Assembly (NCBI RefSeq): GCF_028453695.1
Contig: NC_135779.1
Coordinates: 806,001 to 870,000 of the forward strand
Source: Augochlora pura
Lineage: Eukaryota > Arthropoda > Insecta > Hymenoptera > Halictidae
Direction of reading: 5' to 3'
DNA length: 64,000 nt
The translations under genes and the position numbers were made by a program. The notes beneath the pieces are model-generated. The model worked only from the letters and a program-made list of their open reading frames with translations, was not told the DNA's origin and made no database searches. Shown here piece by piece: positions 13,075 to 24,775 of this stretch; position 1 is the stretch's first letter, and every line of letters starts with the position of its first letter.

Positions 13075-13263
13075 TTCCGGCGTATTCCGACTCCGATATA
13101 TCGCGGAGATAGCAGGGCCAATGGAAATCTACGTTTAGCATAACCTGTTTCCAGCACGAGCCGCGCAGGGCGGAATCTATATTTAGCCAGGGTCTACGCT
13201 AAATCTACGTCTATCTATAATCTGCGGCTAGGCCGGAGCTGGCCGCGGCGGAGAGCCGCGCGC

Positions 13264-13286
13264 AGAGAGAGATAGAGAGAGAGAGC
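13264..13286. repeat. Short (GA)n
   Basis: About ten units with one GATA. Confidence 0.85.
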
Positions 13287-13533
13287 CGAGGCCGGGGCGA
13301 GACCGCGCTCGGAGCGTATTAGCCGCGAGTGCGCCGCGTTTGCGAACCGACTGCTCGATATCTTAAATTTACTAACAATAACTCGGGGTTACTTCAACCA
13401 TGGTTGTAACACTCGGGCCGGGTAAGCCGAGAGTTTAGCGTAAGGGCGACCCATAAATCCGGCGTAACTCGCGCGAGATATGAACTCTCTCGCCGGGGCC
13501 CTAAGCCAGCCATAAACTGGCTGCCGTCGGTGT

Positions 13534-13563
13534 GCCGCGCCGCGCCGCGCTGCGCGCGCGCGC
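13534..13563. repeat. (GCGCC)n array running into (CG)n
   Basis: Three GCGCC units, then TGCGCGCGCGCGC. Confidence 0.85.
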
Positions 13564-14474
13564 CCGCTCGCATTCCGCGCCGATCTACGCGCTGACATTT
13601 TCAGGAATCCCGTCCTCGATCACCGGACCGAGTCTGATGGACTGGATCCTCTCCGGGTTTCAGCCGGATCCCATCGATTTCCCGTCATTTCTGTGGAACC
13701 CCCCGACAATGCCCGTGTCCGGCTGCGCGTCCACCATCCGAAAATCGTGTTGCCGCTGTGTACGAGCACGGTGCACGGTTCTACACGTACACGGTAACCA
13801 GTGTTCGCACAGCTTTCGAAATGGTCCAACTTTTTCGAACGCTAAACCTACCCAGCGATAACGATGACTGGCGTGCATCGACTCGCAACAGTGAAAACAT
13901 AGAATTTATCATCCCATAGAAGTCTCCAAAGATTCTAGTATCGTAAAGTTGAAAAGCAATCACTTTATCGCGCCAGGTTTAGAATTAAAGCTGGTCTAAA
14001 TATTTTAATTTTTCTCCACGTGTTAAAGCGGCTACTTCCTGAATTTTCATGTTATTGGACAAAAGAAATGTGACGAAACTGTCGTCCTTTACTTTCTTAT
14101 CCTAGACTGTAATGAAAGTTAAAGCAGCGTGCTCGACGCATCACATGTATGGAGCCAATCGACTCCAAATTTCACAAAATGTTCGATCTAAAACGATCCG
14201 CGCCGCGAAGGCTCAATCGCGTTCCGATTAATAATTGAATCGTCGGAAACGTCGAAAGTTTCGAGACCGGTTAGCCGAAAAGTAATTCTCCCGCCGGATC
14301 GAGCCGAAATTTCGGCCGAGAAATTAATGGAAAAAGTTTGCCTCGGCTCTTCCGTGAAAAGTAATTCGCGTGCGGAGTCGACGTAGCGGTTTTATGGCAG
14401 CGGACGATAAGCGAGAGGAAAAATGTGTCGCGAACGCACGGAACATGACGCTTGTCAGCCGCATGGGGAGCAAG

Positions 14475-14503
14475 CGGGGCGGAGCGGCGCGGCGCGGAGC
14501 GGA
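14475..14503. repeat. Degenerate (GGCGC/GGAGC)n array
   Basis: Five-base units alternate between GGAGC and GGCGC. Confidence 0.7.
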
Positions 14504-14540
14504 CGTGCGTGAACCACGTCGCCGCGATTAACGCGATCGA

Positions 14541-14559
14541 GGAGAGAGAGAGAGAGAGA
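14541..14559. repeat. Short (GA)n
   Basis: Nine units. Confidence 0.85.
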
Positions 14560-14595
14560 CGCGGAGCCGATCGATCCACCTGTATCGCGGCTGGC

Positions 14596-14641
14596 CACGC
14601 GACGCGACGCGAAGCGACGAAACGCAACGTAACGCGACGCG
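14596..14641. repeat. Degenerate (ACGCG)n array
   Basis: About nine units: three clean ACGCG, then GAAGCG, ACGAA, ACGCA, ACGTA and two more ACGCG. Confidence 0.8.
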
Positions 14642-17484
14642 GTTACACGCGCCCTACCCGCCGCGATTTCGAAGGTTGTTCGAGACAAGTGGAGCGGAAA
14701 TGCCGATACACCGTGGAAATTCGCGCACCCTTCTACTACCTTTTCCGTTTTCTGATTTTTCATTTTTGTCGCGCGAGTATCGACTTCCTCCTCCAGCCCT
14801 TTAACTCTCGATCTTTGTAGCTCTGATCTAAAAAGATAATTTAAAAAAGGCGTCTCCTAGATCTCGATAATATCTACGCTCATGTAGAACATTTCGTCGA
14901 AGTCGGTTAACGATGGTATCGAAACCAGTATCGCGGTGGCTTCTTATTCGGAGGGTCCCATCGAATAACACGTTCGCTCGGTATCGAACGATGTATCGCA
15001 GAAGCGTATCGCGACGCGCGTATCCACGCGCAGGTCGCTCGAGTCGTCGCGATACAAATAAATTTGCAGCCAAGGTAAACGTTTCGAGGCGATCGCGGGA
15101 GAGCAGGTGGCACTTTTTCAGCCGAGTCCGGGGCGATCGGGAGAGGCCGGTCGAACGAATCAAGGTCCCCGTCGCCAACAGGTGACTCGAACAGATGGCC
15201 GGGACAGGTGATCCGTCGTCGAAAGGATCGGCTGGACGCACGGAGCGAGAGCATATTGCCGTTCGACGCCAATTGGACCATTCCGCGGGACACTAATTGG
15301 TAGCAGAGGCGATTCGTTCGGACGGATGGACGCTTCGATGGCTCGTCGCCGGCTAGATCCGCGACCGGTCGATGCCTACGAGAGAGCCGCTGTCTCGACG
15401 CGGGTCTGGAAGTCGCGACCAGGGTTCGAGGATCAACGAACGGGACAATTGGAAGACGGGGCAACCTTGACGCGATTGCGCAATCCGTTAATTGTCAATC
15501 GCGTCTCGAGCGAGTGACGGATAAGAGCAGGCTGCGAAGGTGAATTAGCGCCGGCCGCGTTATCCGCGCGGAATCTCGGCCGACCCGCTTCCACGCGCTC
15601 GCCGGATGCTTCGCGGCCGCGTTTCTCCTCGATAATCCTGGCCACTCGTAAATTTCCCTCGCAGAGACCCTCTTTGCATCCCGCAGCCGAGTCCGTTGCG
15701 AGCGGAATCGTTGCGACGCTTCGAAACGCCGCCGATTACGAGCGAAGGGCTTTCGTTCGAGCTCTACTTCGCTTCGAAGGGTCGTCCATGGAGCGGAGAA
15801 TCGCCTTCGATCGGCGGAGAATTGTCGGGCGATCCAAACTTCGTCGACTGGGAATCGGTTGCGAGGAAGGTGTCCCGCGAAGTTAGCTGGGGCAGCTTTT
15901 CCGTCGGCAGTTAGGCGGAATCCCTCGATCAGCGAAACGTCGACGGCCTTCTTTTCGCTACGGTTGTCAAGAATTCGCTCCTCTTTCCTCCGGCAAGCGC
16001 TCCGGATCAAAGTTAGGATTAGCAGAGGATTCGCCCGCGTGTTACATGCCGGCACGGCGTTGGTCTAGGTAGGATCTAGAAGGAGCTAATTAGCAACCTG
16101 TCGAAGCCGTTGCGCCGGCTCTTCTGCGTTAAGTGTTCGGCGTTCAAACAATCCGGAAAGCTTTCTCCTCGTTCTTTTCTTCGGACAAGGCTTAAGCTGG
16201 TACACAGATGTGCGGGCCTGTTCTTTGCCAATTTACTATGACCGGATTGCGGGTTTTCTGTGCTCGTAACGAAACTAGGAGTTGTTCTGCAAGACTCAGG
16301 AATTCGATAAACGCTTGCTTCCTTTCTCAACGATTTCAGTGAGTCGAACGTAATGCAGTAATTTATTTAAATTCTATAAACGTCCTCTAGAATTGACTGC
16401 ACTAATTTTCTTTAGAATTGTGTAAAATTAGCAGGCCGACGATCAGGACGCAGAAGCGCCGACAGCAAGTAGCCAAGAGTTAGCAACCTGCTGGCCGGGC
16501 AGGCGAGCGTCGCGTTCACGCGATCCCGGATGGATTTCCTTTCGAAAAGCCGGGACATTTCGCGGAACAATGAGCGAGGCAAGAGGGAAGAGGGGCGCTC
16601 GGGTTCTCGTGACGGGCACCAGCTGGCCGTCGCCGGCTCTGTTTTCACCAGCTGTTCGTCCTCGTTCGACGGGACAAAGGGGGCCCCGAAGCGATCGGGC
16701 CCTCGGATTTGGACTCGGGCTCTCGGGCTCTCGGGTTCGCGATCGGTTCGCAAAGCTTGGAGGTTCCCGTGAGGGCCCCGGTCGGACGTGGGAGGGCCTC
16801 GAGGACGACAAAAGGCCGGGGGCCCTCTGCCCCGCTACCTGTGCACGGATGCCAGGTGCTCCTCGCCTCCGCCGCTCTCTCCCACCACTCCCGTTTTCTC
16901 CTGTTACCGGGACCAGTTTCGTGGTAACGCGCAGGTAAGACCGTAAGACGCGTCCTCTCCGCGCAACCTGCACCAACGTAACACGAGCTCGGCCGATCTA
17001 CGGGAGATCTCGATTTTACGGCGATCGAGTTAAATCCGCTTCTCGAGGGACGCTTTGAAAAAATTTGCCAAAGTTGAACGGGACCGGTTCGACGAGATTT
17101 TTAACGCCGACCCCACCGATAATTATGTTAATTTCTAGCGATAGCAGAGCGTTTAGTCAAACTAAACGAACGACGAAAAAACTCGAATCGCCCGAATGCC
17201 GCATTGATTTCGATTTTTTCCGCGAGCCGGAGGGGTGAACGCCGATCAATCGTCGCCGGCGCGGCGTCTGCTTTTCGAGGGCTGGTCCAGGAAGGGTGGG
17301 ATTCATTGAACGAGCCAAGTTCTGCGTACAACTTGGAGGCCCCGGTTAATTGTTGAAGTTCGAGGCCCGGGACTCGCGCGGGCCAGGATTAATCTGTCTC
17401 GTTAACGGCGCGGTCTTTGTCGCTGCGGCGAAAAGTACAGAGCTTTCAGAGCCCCGTGCACGACGCCCTCTCCCCGCCACCCGC

Positions 17485-17523
17485 CCCGCTTCGCTCTGCT
17501 CCGCTCTGCTCCGCTTGGCTCGG
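17485..17523. repeat. Degenerate (GCTCT/GCTCC)n array
   Basis: About seven units of the form YGCTY. Confidence 0.7.
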
Positions 17524-17565
17524 TTAGGGCAGCGTAAACGTATATATATATCGGAGCCCCTCGTG

Positions 17566-17594
17566 GTGTCGGGTCGGATCGGGTCGCGTCGGGT
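17566..17594. repeat. Degenerate (GGGTC)n array
   Basis: Units GTGTC, GGGTC, GGATC, GGGTC, GCGTC and GGGTT in register. Confidence 0.75.
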
Positions 17595-18643
17595 TTCCAA
17601 CCCCTTTCTACGGTCCACGAGACTCGCTGTACATTACAGTATGGAAATGAACCCCGTCGCGCGCCGCGGCGCAACCCCTGGAAAATGGCGATGCCCGACG
17701 AGGCCAGACCCTGCCTACCATCCTAGTCTCTATAGCCTAGCCTCCTGCGCACCCCGGCCAGAACCTCCCTGAAATTAGTTATCGACGAGAGCCCCGCACC
17801 TTATTCCGAGCATTAACATTTTTAGTCGGACCTCTACGAACCGTTCTCCCGCCATCGGCCGCGAATCTTCCACCCTCAACGTGCGTTCGCCTGATCGGAA
17901 TTCCGATCGCGTCCGAAATTGTAGTTCGCCTACGCCTTGATCTCTATCTCCGAAGCACCCTATCGAATGGAAACGTTAGGGGTTGCTGTGTCGTCTCGCA
18001 GCGACGAATTTCATTCGCTTGGAAATTAAGAGAAGTCGATCGAGGCAGGTATGGGGCGCAACCATAGAGTATACATATGGGGAGTTTCGAAAATGCGGAG
18101 GTGCCCCGTGCGAATCGTAAAAACGGGGATCGATCGATACCACGGCGACGCTATCGAGGAGGAATCGCGATATCCGGCGGCGATTTTTGCCCGGCCGTTG
18201 CGCAAGCTGCACGCGATGTATAAGGACTTAACCTTGTAATTAGATACCGTGTCGTTTTCTTGTTTGGAGAGCGCGTTTATACGATCCCGGCGAGTCGTTA
18301 GCGGTGTCGAAGGCGAGCGCGCGCGGCGGACCAACGACACGGGCAAAATAAGGAAGCGCGCGCGCCGCGCGGTGATATAACGAGGGCATTCATCGGGTTT
18401 TAATTACAAGCTCGCGTGGACAAGCTTTTTCCCGACGAGCGTGTCCCTCTTTGTCATTCCCGCGTAATCATCTTTTGCGCCTCACGATTTCGCGCCGCGT
18501 CTCCTTCCACGCGACCAAATTTTTCTTTCGCGTTCGTTCGGCCACACCGCTTCCCTCCGCTTCCCCCTGCCCCGCCTCGGAGCATGTAAATCAGAGTGAC
18601 TTTTATTAGTGCCGTTATATCGCGTAGACGGCATTCTTCCCCC

Positions 18644-18669
18644 CGCGTGCGCGCGCGCGCCCGCGCCGG
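18644..18669. repeat. Alternating purine/pyrimidine GC tract
   Basis: GTGCGCGCGCGCGC followed by CCGCGCC. Confidence 0.8.
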
Positions 18670-18836
18670 TTCCCGCATTTTTCTACCTTCTGCTAAAGCC
18701 GCTATAAACCGATTCGCGGAATGTTGCTCGTTCCGTCGTACGATGACTGTTTCGACGGGAATATTATTCTCTTTTTACGGTGCCGCCGTGCGCTCTCTAC
18801 GTCTTTATGAAACTTTACAGACTCGTTATTACGCAT

Positions 18837-19105
18837 TTAACCCCTTGCACCACGGTTTCTTTCGCAGCCGAGTTGATTAGCGCTTGTCCGCCGCTAATCA
18901 AATCCTACCCGAGACGGATCGTTTGCATTTATCCGCGGCAGCCTGTACTTCGATGGTTAACCCTTTGCACTCCGACATCGCCGATACAACCACACTAAGT
19001 TATTAATACTATGAGGTAAAACGATCGTCTGAGACGTCTAAATATAAATAAAAAAAAATCTTTTATTTATTATATGTACAATTTTACTTGCACTTCGAAC
19101 ATGGT
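18837..19105 (+). repeat. Three TTAACCCTTTGCAC-type ends at ~120-bp spacing
   Basis: TTAACCCCTTGCACCACGG begins at 18837, TTAACCCTTTGCACTCCGAC at 18957 (exactly 120 bp on), and a decayed version, ttttacttgcacttcgaac, at about 19083. All have the same orientation. The second and third interiors are AT-rich. This could be a head-to-tail array of the TTAA element or of its left end. Confidence 0.4.
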
Positions 19106-19109
19106 TAAA

Positions 19110-20371
19110 CAAACCTGCAAAATTTCCTGAAGCTATACCGTACGGTTCGGGAAAAAAAAATTCCGAAAGTGTGCCCCGATAAGGGGAAACCGCGACCGGG
19201 TTGATCAAGCGATGCCGGCGGTATCAATTTCTCTCTCTCTCTCTTCGAACGCGATTCATTTCTCATGAAGCAGGATACGAAGTCGCAGTTAGCACCGCAG
19301 TCTCGAATAACGAAACCATCTTCGCGACACGCAATTCGCGAAGTAGCACGCGGGTGACGCGAGGCGACGCGACGACGAGGAGCACATAAATATCCCGTAT
19401 CGCGGCGAACGTGTTAATCTGTGGGACCCCGTTCGGGCGCAGGTACGCCGAGAGAGTAGGCGTCTGGGGCATGAATTACGCTGATTGTGGGTTTATACGC
19501 CGGGAGCCGGTAGTTGGACACCTAGATCGAGGCGAGAGATAGATTTCAAAGGGTAAGAATTAATCTACTTTCCGAGGCATGATCGCGAAGCGCCTACCGT
19601 CGCCGACAGATTTTCGCGAGCCGCCATTTTATTCGGCACCCTTTTATTTTCATTCGCGCCGCGAGAATAATCGGCCTAGATTGTGGATATTTAGGCGATA
19701 TGCGATGAAAACGCGTTGGTGAAATTTGCGACTGCTCGTTAAAATTGTTAAACGAAGAACGAGATTTCCGTGTTCGTTCTGTACGTTGCAGTTTATGGAG
19801 AAAGTTTCTGTTTCACGGAAAGATCCGTAACATGGTGATTGTGCGTCAACTAGACGCTGGTCGAAGATTAATTGAAGCTCGTCGACGAGATTCGGTGGTC
19901 GATAGCCGAATTGTTCGCGGCGAGCGAAAGGCTGACGAAACGAAGTAGAATAGGAAAACGGTCGTCGCAGACTTGCGTTATTCCTGACGGTTTCGAGATT
20001 TCGGCGGAGGTATCGTTAGGAGTCATTAGCGCGATCGTTAAGGCGAGGATCGGCTCGCCGGGACAGGAATATCAAGGAGGATTACCGTAGGCTCCACCCA
20101 GAACTAATACCGGCCCCGAAGAACAGGACTCGTCCTGCTCCTCTTCTTCATCCCCGTGAGCGTGTGGCTCACGCGAACAACGTCCAGTAATTGACCCTGA
20201 ACCACGTACCGTTACAATCCTGCTAACTACACACCTGTTCCGCTCGCGATTAGTCTACCTTCGATCACGTCGAGACCGTCGGATCCATTCGAAAACGATT
20301 TTCCTTTCGGTGTCCACGGTGTGTCCGCCCTGCGCTTTCATTCCTCTGCTTCCAAGCCATAATTTCGGATT
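19110..20371. other. No gene recognised
   Basis: TTAACACGTTCGCC lies on the minus strand near 19402-19415 and may be the far end of the TTAA element at 18957. Otherwise unremarkable. Confidence 0.4.
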
Positions 20372-20690
20372 TTTTTTTTCTCCGCGAACCAATTATTACA
20401 TCGTTACGCAATTTTGCAGAGTCCTTTCTACCGGTTCGAAATAGCTCTGTGATTTTTCACGTCTCGCTATCGTCATCGCTGCAAAAGTTACACGCTAACG
20501 AAGTTGATCATTCTATGCAATTCAATCGCACCGTACCTCGCGAGCGTACTTTGAGATTTTTTTTCCAAACGAACCAACCGCTGCATCGTTACGTAATTTT
20601 CCAGAGTTGTTTCTCCAGGTTGGAACTAACTCTGTGACTTTTTTTACATGGCTTCCGTTATAGCCGCCATAGTTATTTCCAAGGAAGCAG
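20372..20690. repeat. Tandem duplication with 185-bp period
   Basis: Two copies each contain, in order, a poly-T tract, CGAACCAA, CATCGTTACG, AATTTTSCAGAG, CTCTGTGA and a T-rich tract. CATCGTTACG starts at 20399 and 20584, 185 bp apart. A weaker copy may begin near 20211. The period matches the 37-39 kb arrays, but I see no clear sequence relation to them. Confidence 0.65.
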
Positions 20691-21231
20691 ATTGTTCGAT
20701 CTGAACAGTTCGAATCGAAGGATTACGTTCCCCGACGTCGCGCCTGTTCCGCGCGCGTTCTGCGTCTACGAATGCTAATTGCCGCTCGGTAGACGGTGGA
20801 AATCCAGTGCGTAGTATGATTTGCAATTTGCTTAATAAATCATGCGCTCCGGACAAGTCCCCGACAAGTCGCTGACAAGTCGCGTCGGGTCAAAGTATCA
20901 CACGAACGGCAGATAATTTTATATCGTTACTTCCGATTGCCGTAATTGCGGCGACCGAAACTCGCGGGCATAATTACGCCTCCAGTGGATCGAGCCTCTC
21001 CTAACTATATCGCTTCGTAAAAATTTGTTTGCACGTAACATGAAACTGTCGCTTTCTGTTCGGCGTTGTTTTTCGGAGTGCTTTGGTAAGTTAATTGAGT
21101 CCGTTTAGTTTGATTCGTCGCGAGAGACCCGACACGGGACAATGGCCTCCCATCTCGTCGCGCGGAGGCTTTAATCTTTTATTAGCCGGAAAAGTGACGT
21201 TTTCCCTTTCCACAGGCCGAGAGCCGAGAAC

Positions 21232-21274
21232 GGAGAGGAGAGAAAGAGAGAGAGAGAGAGGAGGGAGCAGAGAG
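21232..21274. repeat. (GA)n microsatellite
   Basis: About ten pure units flanked by GGAG variants. A CT-rich tract follows 110 bp on. Confidence 0.9.
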
Positions 21275-21383
21275 CCGACACTCGGCCAGCGGGAAGACCG
21301 TGCCGCTCGAAACAAAACCGTGATCATCGGCTCCATTCAGCTTGTCCGTCTCCTCTCCCGCGTTTCTATTCCCCTAATTTCGT

Positions 21384-21424
21384 CCTCTCTCTCCTCTCTC
21401 CCTCTCTCTCTCATCTCTCATCTC
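21384..21424. repeat. (CT)n-rich tract
   Basis: Interrupted CT units with CC and CATCT breaks. Confidence 0.85.
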
Positions 21425-22269
21425 GCGCGCCGGCACCGTTCGCTACCCGGCTGCTAATTCCCCTATTTACACGCGCCGCCATTCGTTCCAGGCTCCCGAC
21501 ACCGTTTAATAGCGTTTCCGAGAGCCCGACGCGCGAAATTATTCAAATAAAAAGCCGCGGCGCGTCTCGCGCTGCAAAACAAATTTCACACGACGACAAG
21601 TTACGTGTGCCGGGCTCGAATCGGTTCGAGCGTTCCCCGCTCGAGTCCGTCGATTCGCGATGCTCGTCTACGCGTTCTGGAATTCCTATAAACCTGTAAC
21701 CTCAAAGGTGAACGCAAGGTGCGATTACATTCTTCCTCGTGCATTTTTGAGGTTGGCAAAGGATGCATAAAATACGAAATACCTTCAAAATATCTCCCGT
21801 TTTTTGGACTTCGAGCTTGAATCTGAATTATACTGTTACACGCAAACCACGCGTTAATCGGTTCGAGCGGCCACAATTTCGATTCTTCTGCCACGAGAAA
21901 ATTCCTAAACGCAGCGAAGACTTTGATGAAAATGCCCACCTTAATGTTCCATGAAAAGAATTGCCAGTTTCCCAGCGAAAAATCGCGCAGCGAGGCCAGT
22001 TCGGATAGAAGAGCAGTTCACGTTTCGCGGCAGCCCGAGCTCGGAGAGCTCGAAGAGCCGCCGAAGAAGGAGCAGAAATGGGTCGGCGAGGAGAAGCGAA
22101 GCTTCAAATAAGACTTTCTCGTTCGAATCTCATCCCGTGACCCGTTTTTGCGAGGCTACTCTGGCGCAGGTAAAAACGATGCAGCCAGGTAGGAGGATGC
22201 GTGCGTGTGCATCGAGACAAAAGTAGAAACGAGGCGGATGAAACAGGAAGAAGCAGAAGAGGAAACGGA

Positions 22270-22274
<5 letters not shown>

Positions 22275-22311
<37 letters not shown>
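22275..22311. repeat. (GA)n microsatellite
   Basis: Pure run of about 18 units. Confidence 0.95.
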
Positions 22312-22314
<3 letters not shown>

Positions 22315-23250
22315 GGGTAGGGAGGGAGTGAGAGGAAGAGAGGAGACTGGCTGAGCGCTTTCTTCGAGAGACGCTCGTCGCGGTTGTACTTCCGGCTGTT
22401 GACCCGGTTCCCGAGGTTTCAGGATCGGCCGACTCTTTCTCGGCCCCTTATCTCTCGCCTTATTATTATTTGCATCCTGTCGGTGGCCGCCCGCGAGGCT
22501 CCGCGGCATCCTTTCACCCACAGATGGAACCCACCCCGCAAAGGAACCACCGAAGGAACCCACCCCAATGAAACCCTTTCATCATCGCCGACACTCTCTC
22601 GCGATATGCACCCCTTCGAACGCTATCGCTCGTCGAACGATTTTTACGCGGACGATGCTGCTTCCTTGAGCAGTCAATTTGTCGGTCAGAGGTCACCGGA
22701 GAAATCTCCTAAAAAATTGTCCCAGGACTTTTTCTTTGATCGTCAAGAGAAATTGATTGGTCATCTTTGAATTCTTTAAATCGTAGGGCGATGGTGCTTT
22801 GCTGTAACCGCTTTACCAATTTATTTCGTTCTTTGGGAATAGAAGTATAAGTATAATAAGAGTTAGTAATAATAGTAAAGGGTTAGGCTTTTTTTATAGA
22901 TAAAGCACAGTTTCTGAAACAATCGATGGACTATACGCTATGTTGAAGAAATTCTGAGGTACAGGTCGCACGTTTGACAAGTCCTTTGCAATTGGCCTGT
23001 TTTAAATGCTCGCACCTCGGTTCCCTTTTTATCGAGGCCAAACGATGTAGAGCTTCGTTGCGACAACTGTTGGCGGGGTTCGGAGTAGATCACGGATTAT
23101 GTATACGCGGCTCTAGATACGGTATCTAGATACAGGTAGAAGCTAGTCGACCGAATGTTAGCAGTTGTCGAGGATTCCTCTCTCGGTAGAGAGACCCCGT
23201 CCTCGACCTCGTCTCGAGGACTCCGAAACAGACACGCTCTCGTCGCAACG

Positions 23251-23306
23251 CCTCGCCTCGCCCCACCTCGCCTCGCCTCGCCTCGCCTCGCCTCGCCTCG
23301 CCTCGC
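23251..23306. repeat. (CCTCG)n pentanucleotide array
   Basis: Eleven units with one variant, CCCCA. The longest pentamer array in the window. Confidence 0.95.
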
Positions 23307-23844
23307 GGCGATAGATTTTCGTAGACGCGCTCCAGCCTCGATAAGCATCGAAAGCAGGGGCTGCTTTTCCCACGACCGGTTCTCGGATTTATCGTTTCGG
23401 GGGCCGAAAGGGGTGGCGAAATAAAGCCACGCAGTCGCCGCCTGCGAACGTATTCATTCGCCGAGCAGAACCGATATAGCTGCTTTGCGAGCTGCGGAGA
23501 CCGACCGTTGACAGCGATAAACAGCTTTCACTGTTTCCTCGATAATCGGGGTTGCCTCTGGGGGGACACTCTTTCACAGTCGGCGCATAGAAAACTTCCT
23601 ACGGCGATCGCGCTTGCCTCGTGCATTTTATTTTAGAGCGACGTGGAAATGTACCGAAACTCTCTCGACGAAAGAGTTCGAGCACTATTTCAAAGGACTT
23701 TGTGCAACCTTTTCCACAACGTTACCGTACTGTTTTATTTAATAGACTTGGACGAGAAACCCTAGGCACTTTTGATCATTACAATCTAAAGTACAAATAT
23801 ATATCGCTCGCTGTGCATGCGCTCGACTATCGACTCGATACCCA

Positions 23845-24035
23845 TCGCAATTCCAGCTGATTCTAGTCCCTCAAAAGTCCAACAAATTCTCATTCGCCGT
23901 CAGTTTATTTAATTCTTGGCCATCGCAAGCCGAGGTAATTATTGTCCGCCACAAATCCAGCTAATCGTCATCCAACACAAGTCCAGCTAATTATTCCTTA
24001 TTCCAAGCTTAATTATTTCTCGTGCATCACAAAAA
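23845..24035. repeat. Degenerate ~27-bp minisatellite
   Basis: Repeated units of the form CACAAGTCCAGCTAATTATTC can be read near 23848, 23948, 23978 and 24005, with more decayed units between. Unit length varies from about 22 to 30 bp. Confidence 0.5.
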
Positions 24036-24227
24036 AAAATTTTCCATCGATCGCGCGCAGCATTAGATTAGAGTGGGCAAAATCAGTGCAACAGACGATG
24101 CAGAAAAGCGTCGGCTAGCTCCAGCGTCGCCTATTTCCCAAAGGATAATTTATTTGACGCGCGCAGGCGGCCGGGATCGCCGCGTTTTCGAGAGAAACAG
24201 CGGAAACGAACCGAAACGGTGAAAAAA

Positions 24228-24292
24228 GGAAATGGAAAAAAGGACCGGCAAAGAAAGGAGAGAAAAAAACGGCAGGGGGAGAGAGGGGGGCC
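24228..24292 (+). repeat. Polypurine tract
   Basis: Almost purely A and G, with a few C interruptions. Confidence 0.8.
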
Positions 24293-24410
24293 TGGCGGAA
24301 AGCGTGTTGGCCACGAGGCCTTATGTCGCCACGGTTCCACGGCTGGTTTTTCGTCGGTGCCACTCGAAAATTAACCCCCTCGGATCCGGCCGGGCACACA
24401 AAAGCGGACC

Positions 24411-24433
24411 CGAGCCCGAGCCCGAGCCCGAGT
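24411..24433. repeat. (CCCGAG)4 hexamer array
   Basis: Four units. Confidence 0.9.
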
Positions 24434-24540
24434 CGTCGTATATCCGATCCCGGAGTCCTCTTTGTGTACACAGGCTGGCTCTGGCTGCGCTTTAACGCAC
24501 GTACACGCACGATCTCGTATTTACCGTTCGAGAACAAGGC

Positions 24541-24559
24541 AGAGAGAGGGAGAGAGAGG

Positions 24560-24592
<33 letters not shown>
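24541..24592 (+). repeat. (GA)n, left arm of a GA/CT inverted pair
   Basis: About 14 clean units at its right end preceded by GGG-broken units. The partner CT run starts 130 bp downstream. Confidence 0.95.
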
Positions 24593-24722
24593 CAAAAGAA
24601 AGAGAGGAAGGGAGGGAGAGCGAGGGGAACCGGTTTCCTGGCTTTCTCTCGCTCCTGCGAGGGATGAATTATGGTGGCGGGCCACGGGGTGGCCGATTCG
24701 AGGGTAACCTCGTCGAGAGGGC

Positions 24723-24724
<2 letters not shown>

Positions 24725-24769
<45 letters not shown>

Positions 24770-24775
24770 TCTCTT
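24725..24775 (+). repeat. (CT)n, right arm of a GA/CT inverted pair
   Basis: About 20 clean units. Able to pair with 24541-24592 in one strand. Confidence 0.95.

Larger units (their letters stand above)
14642..18643. other. No gene recognised
   Basis: GC-rich and CpG-rich. CAG followed by GTAAGA occurs at 16929-16937, but no pyrimidine tract precedes it. A tract, ttcctttctcaacgatttcag, ends at 16339 and looks acceptor-like, without an exon to follow. Confidence 0.45.
20691..23250. other. No gene recognised
   Basis: An acceptor-like gttttccctttccacag ends at 21215. A 19-bp near-perfect palindrome TCTAGATAC-G-GTATCTAGA spans 23112-23130. AT-rich from about 22740 to 22950. Confidence 0.45.

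Noticed and set aside
16927..16937. CAG followed by GTAAGA, a second recursive splice candidate
   Set aside because: No pyrimidine tract precedes it. The upstream 20 bases are purine-mixed.
22115..22140. CGTTCGAATCTCATCCCG resembling a tRNA 3' half
   Set aside because: The acceptor and D arms cannot be formed.
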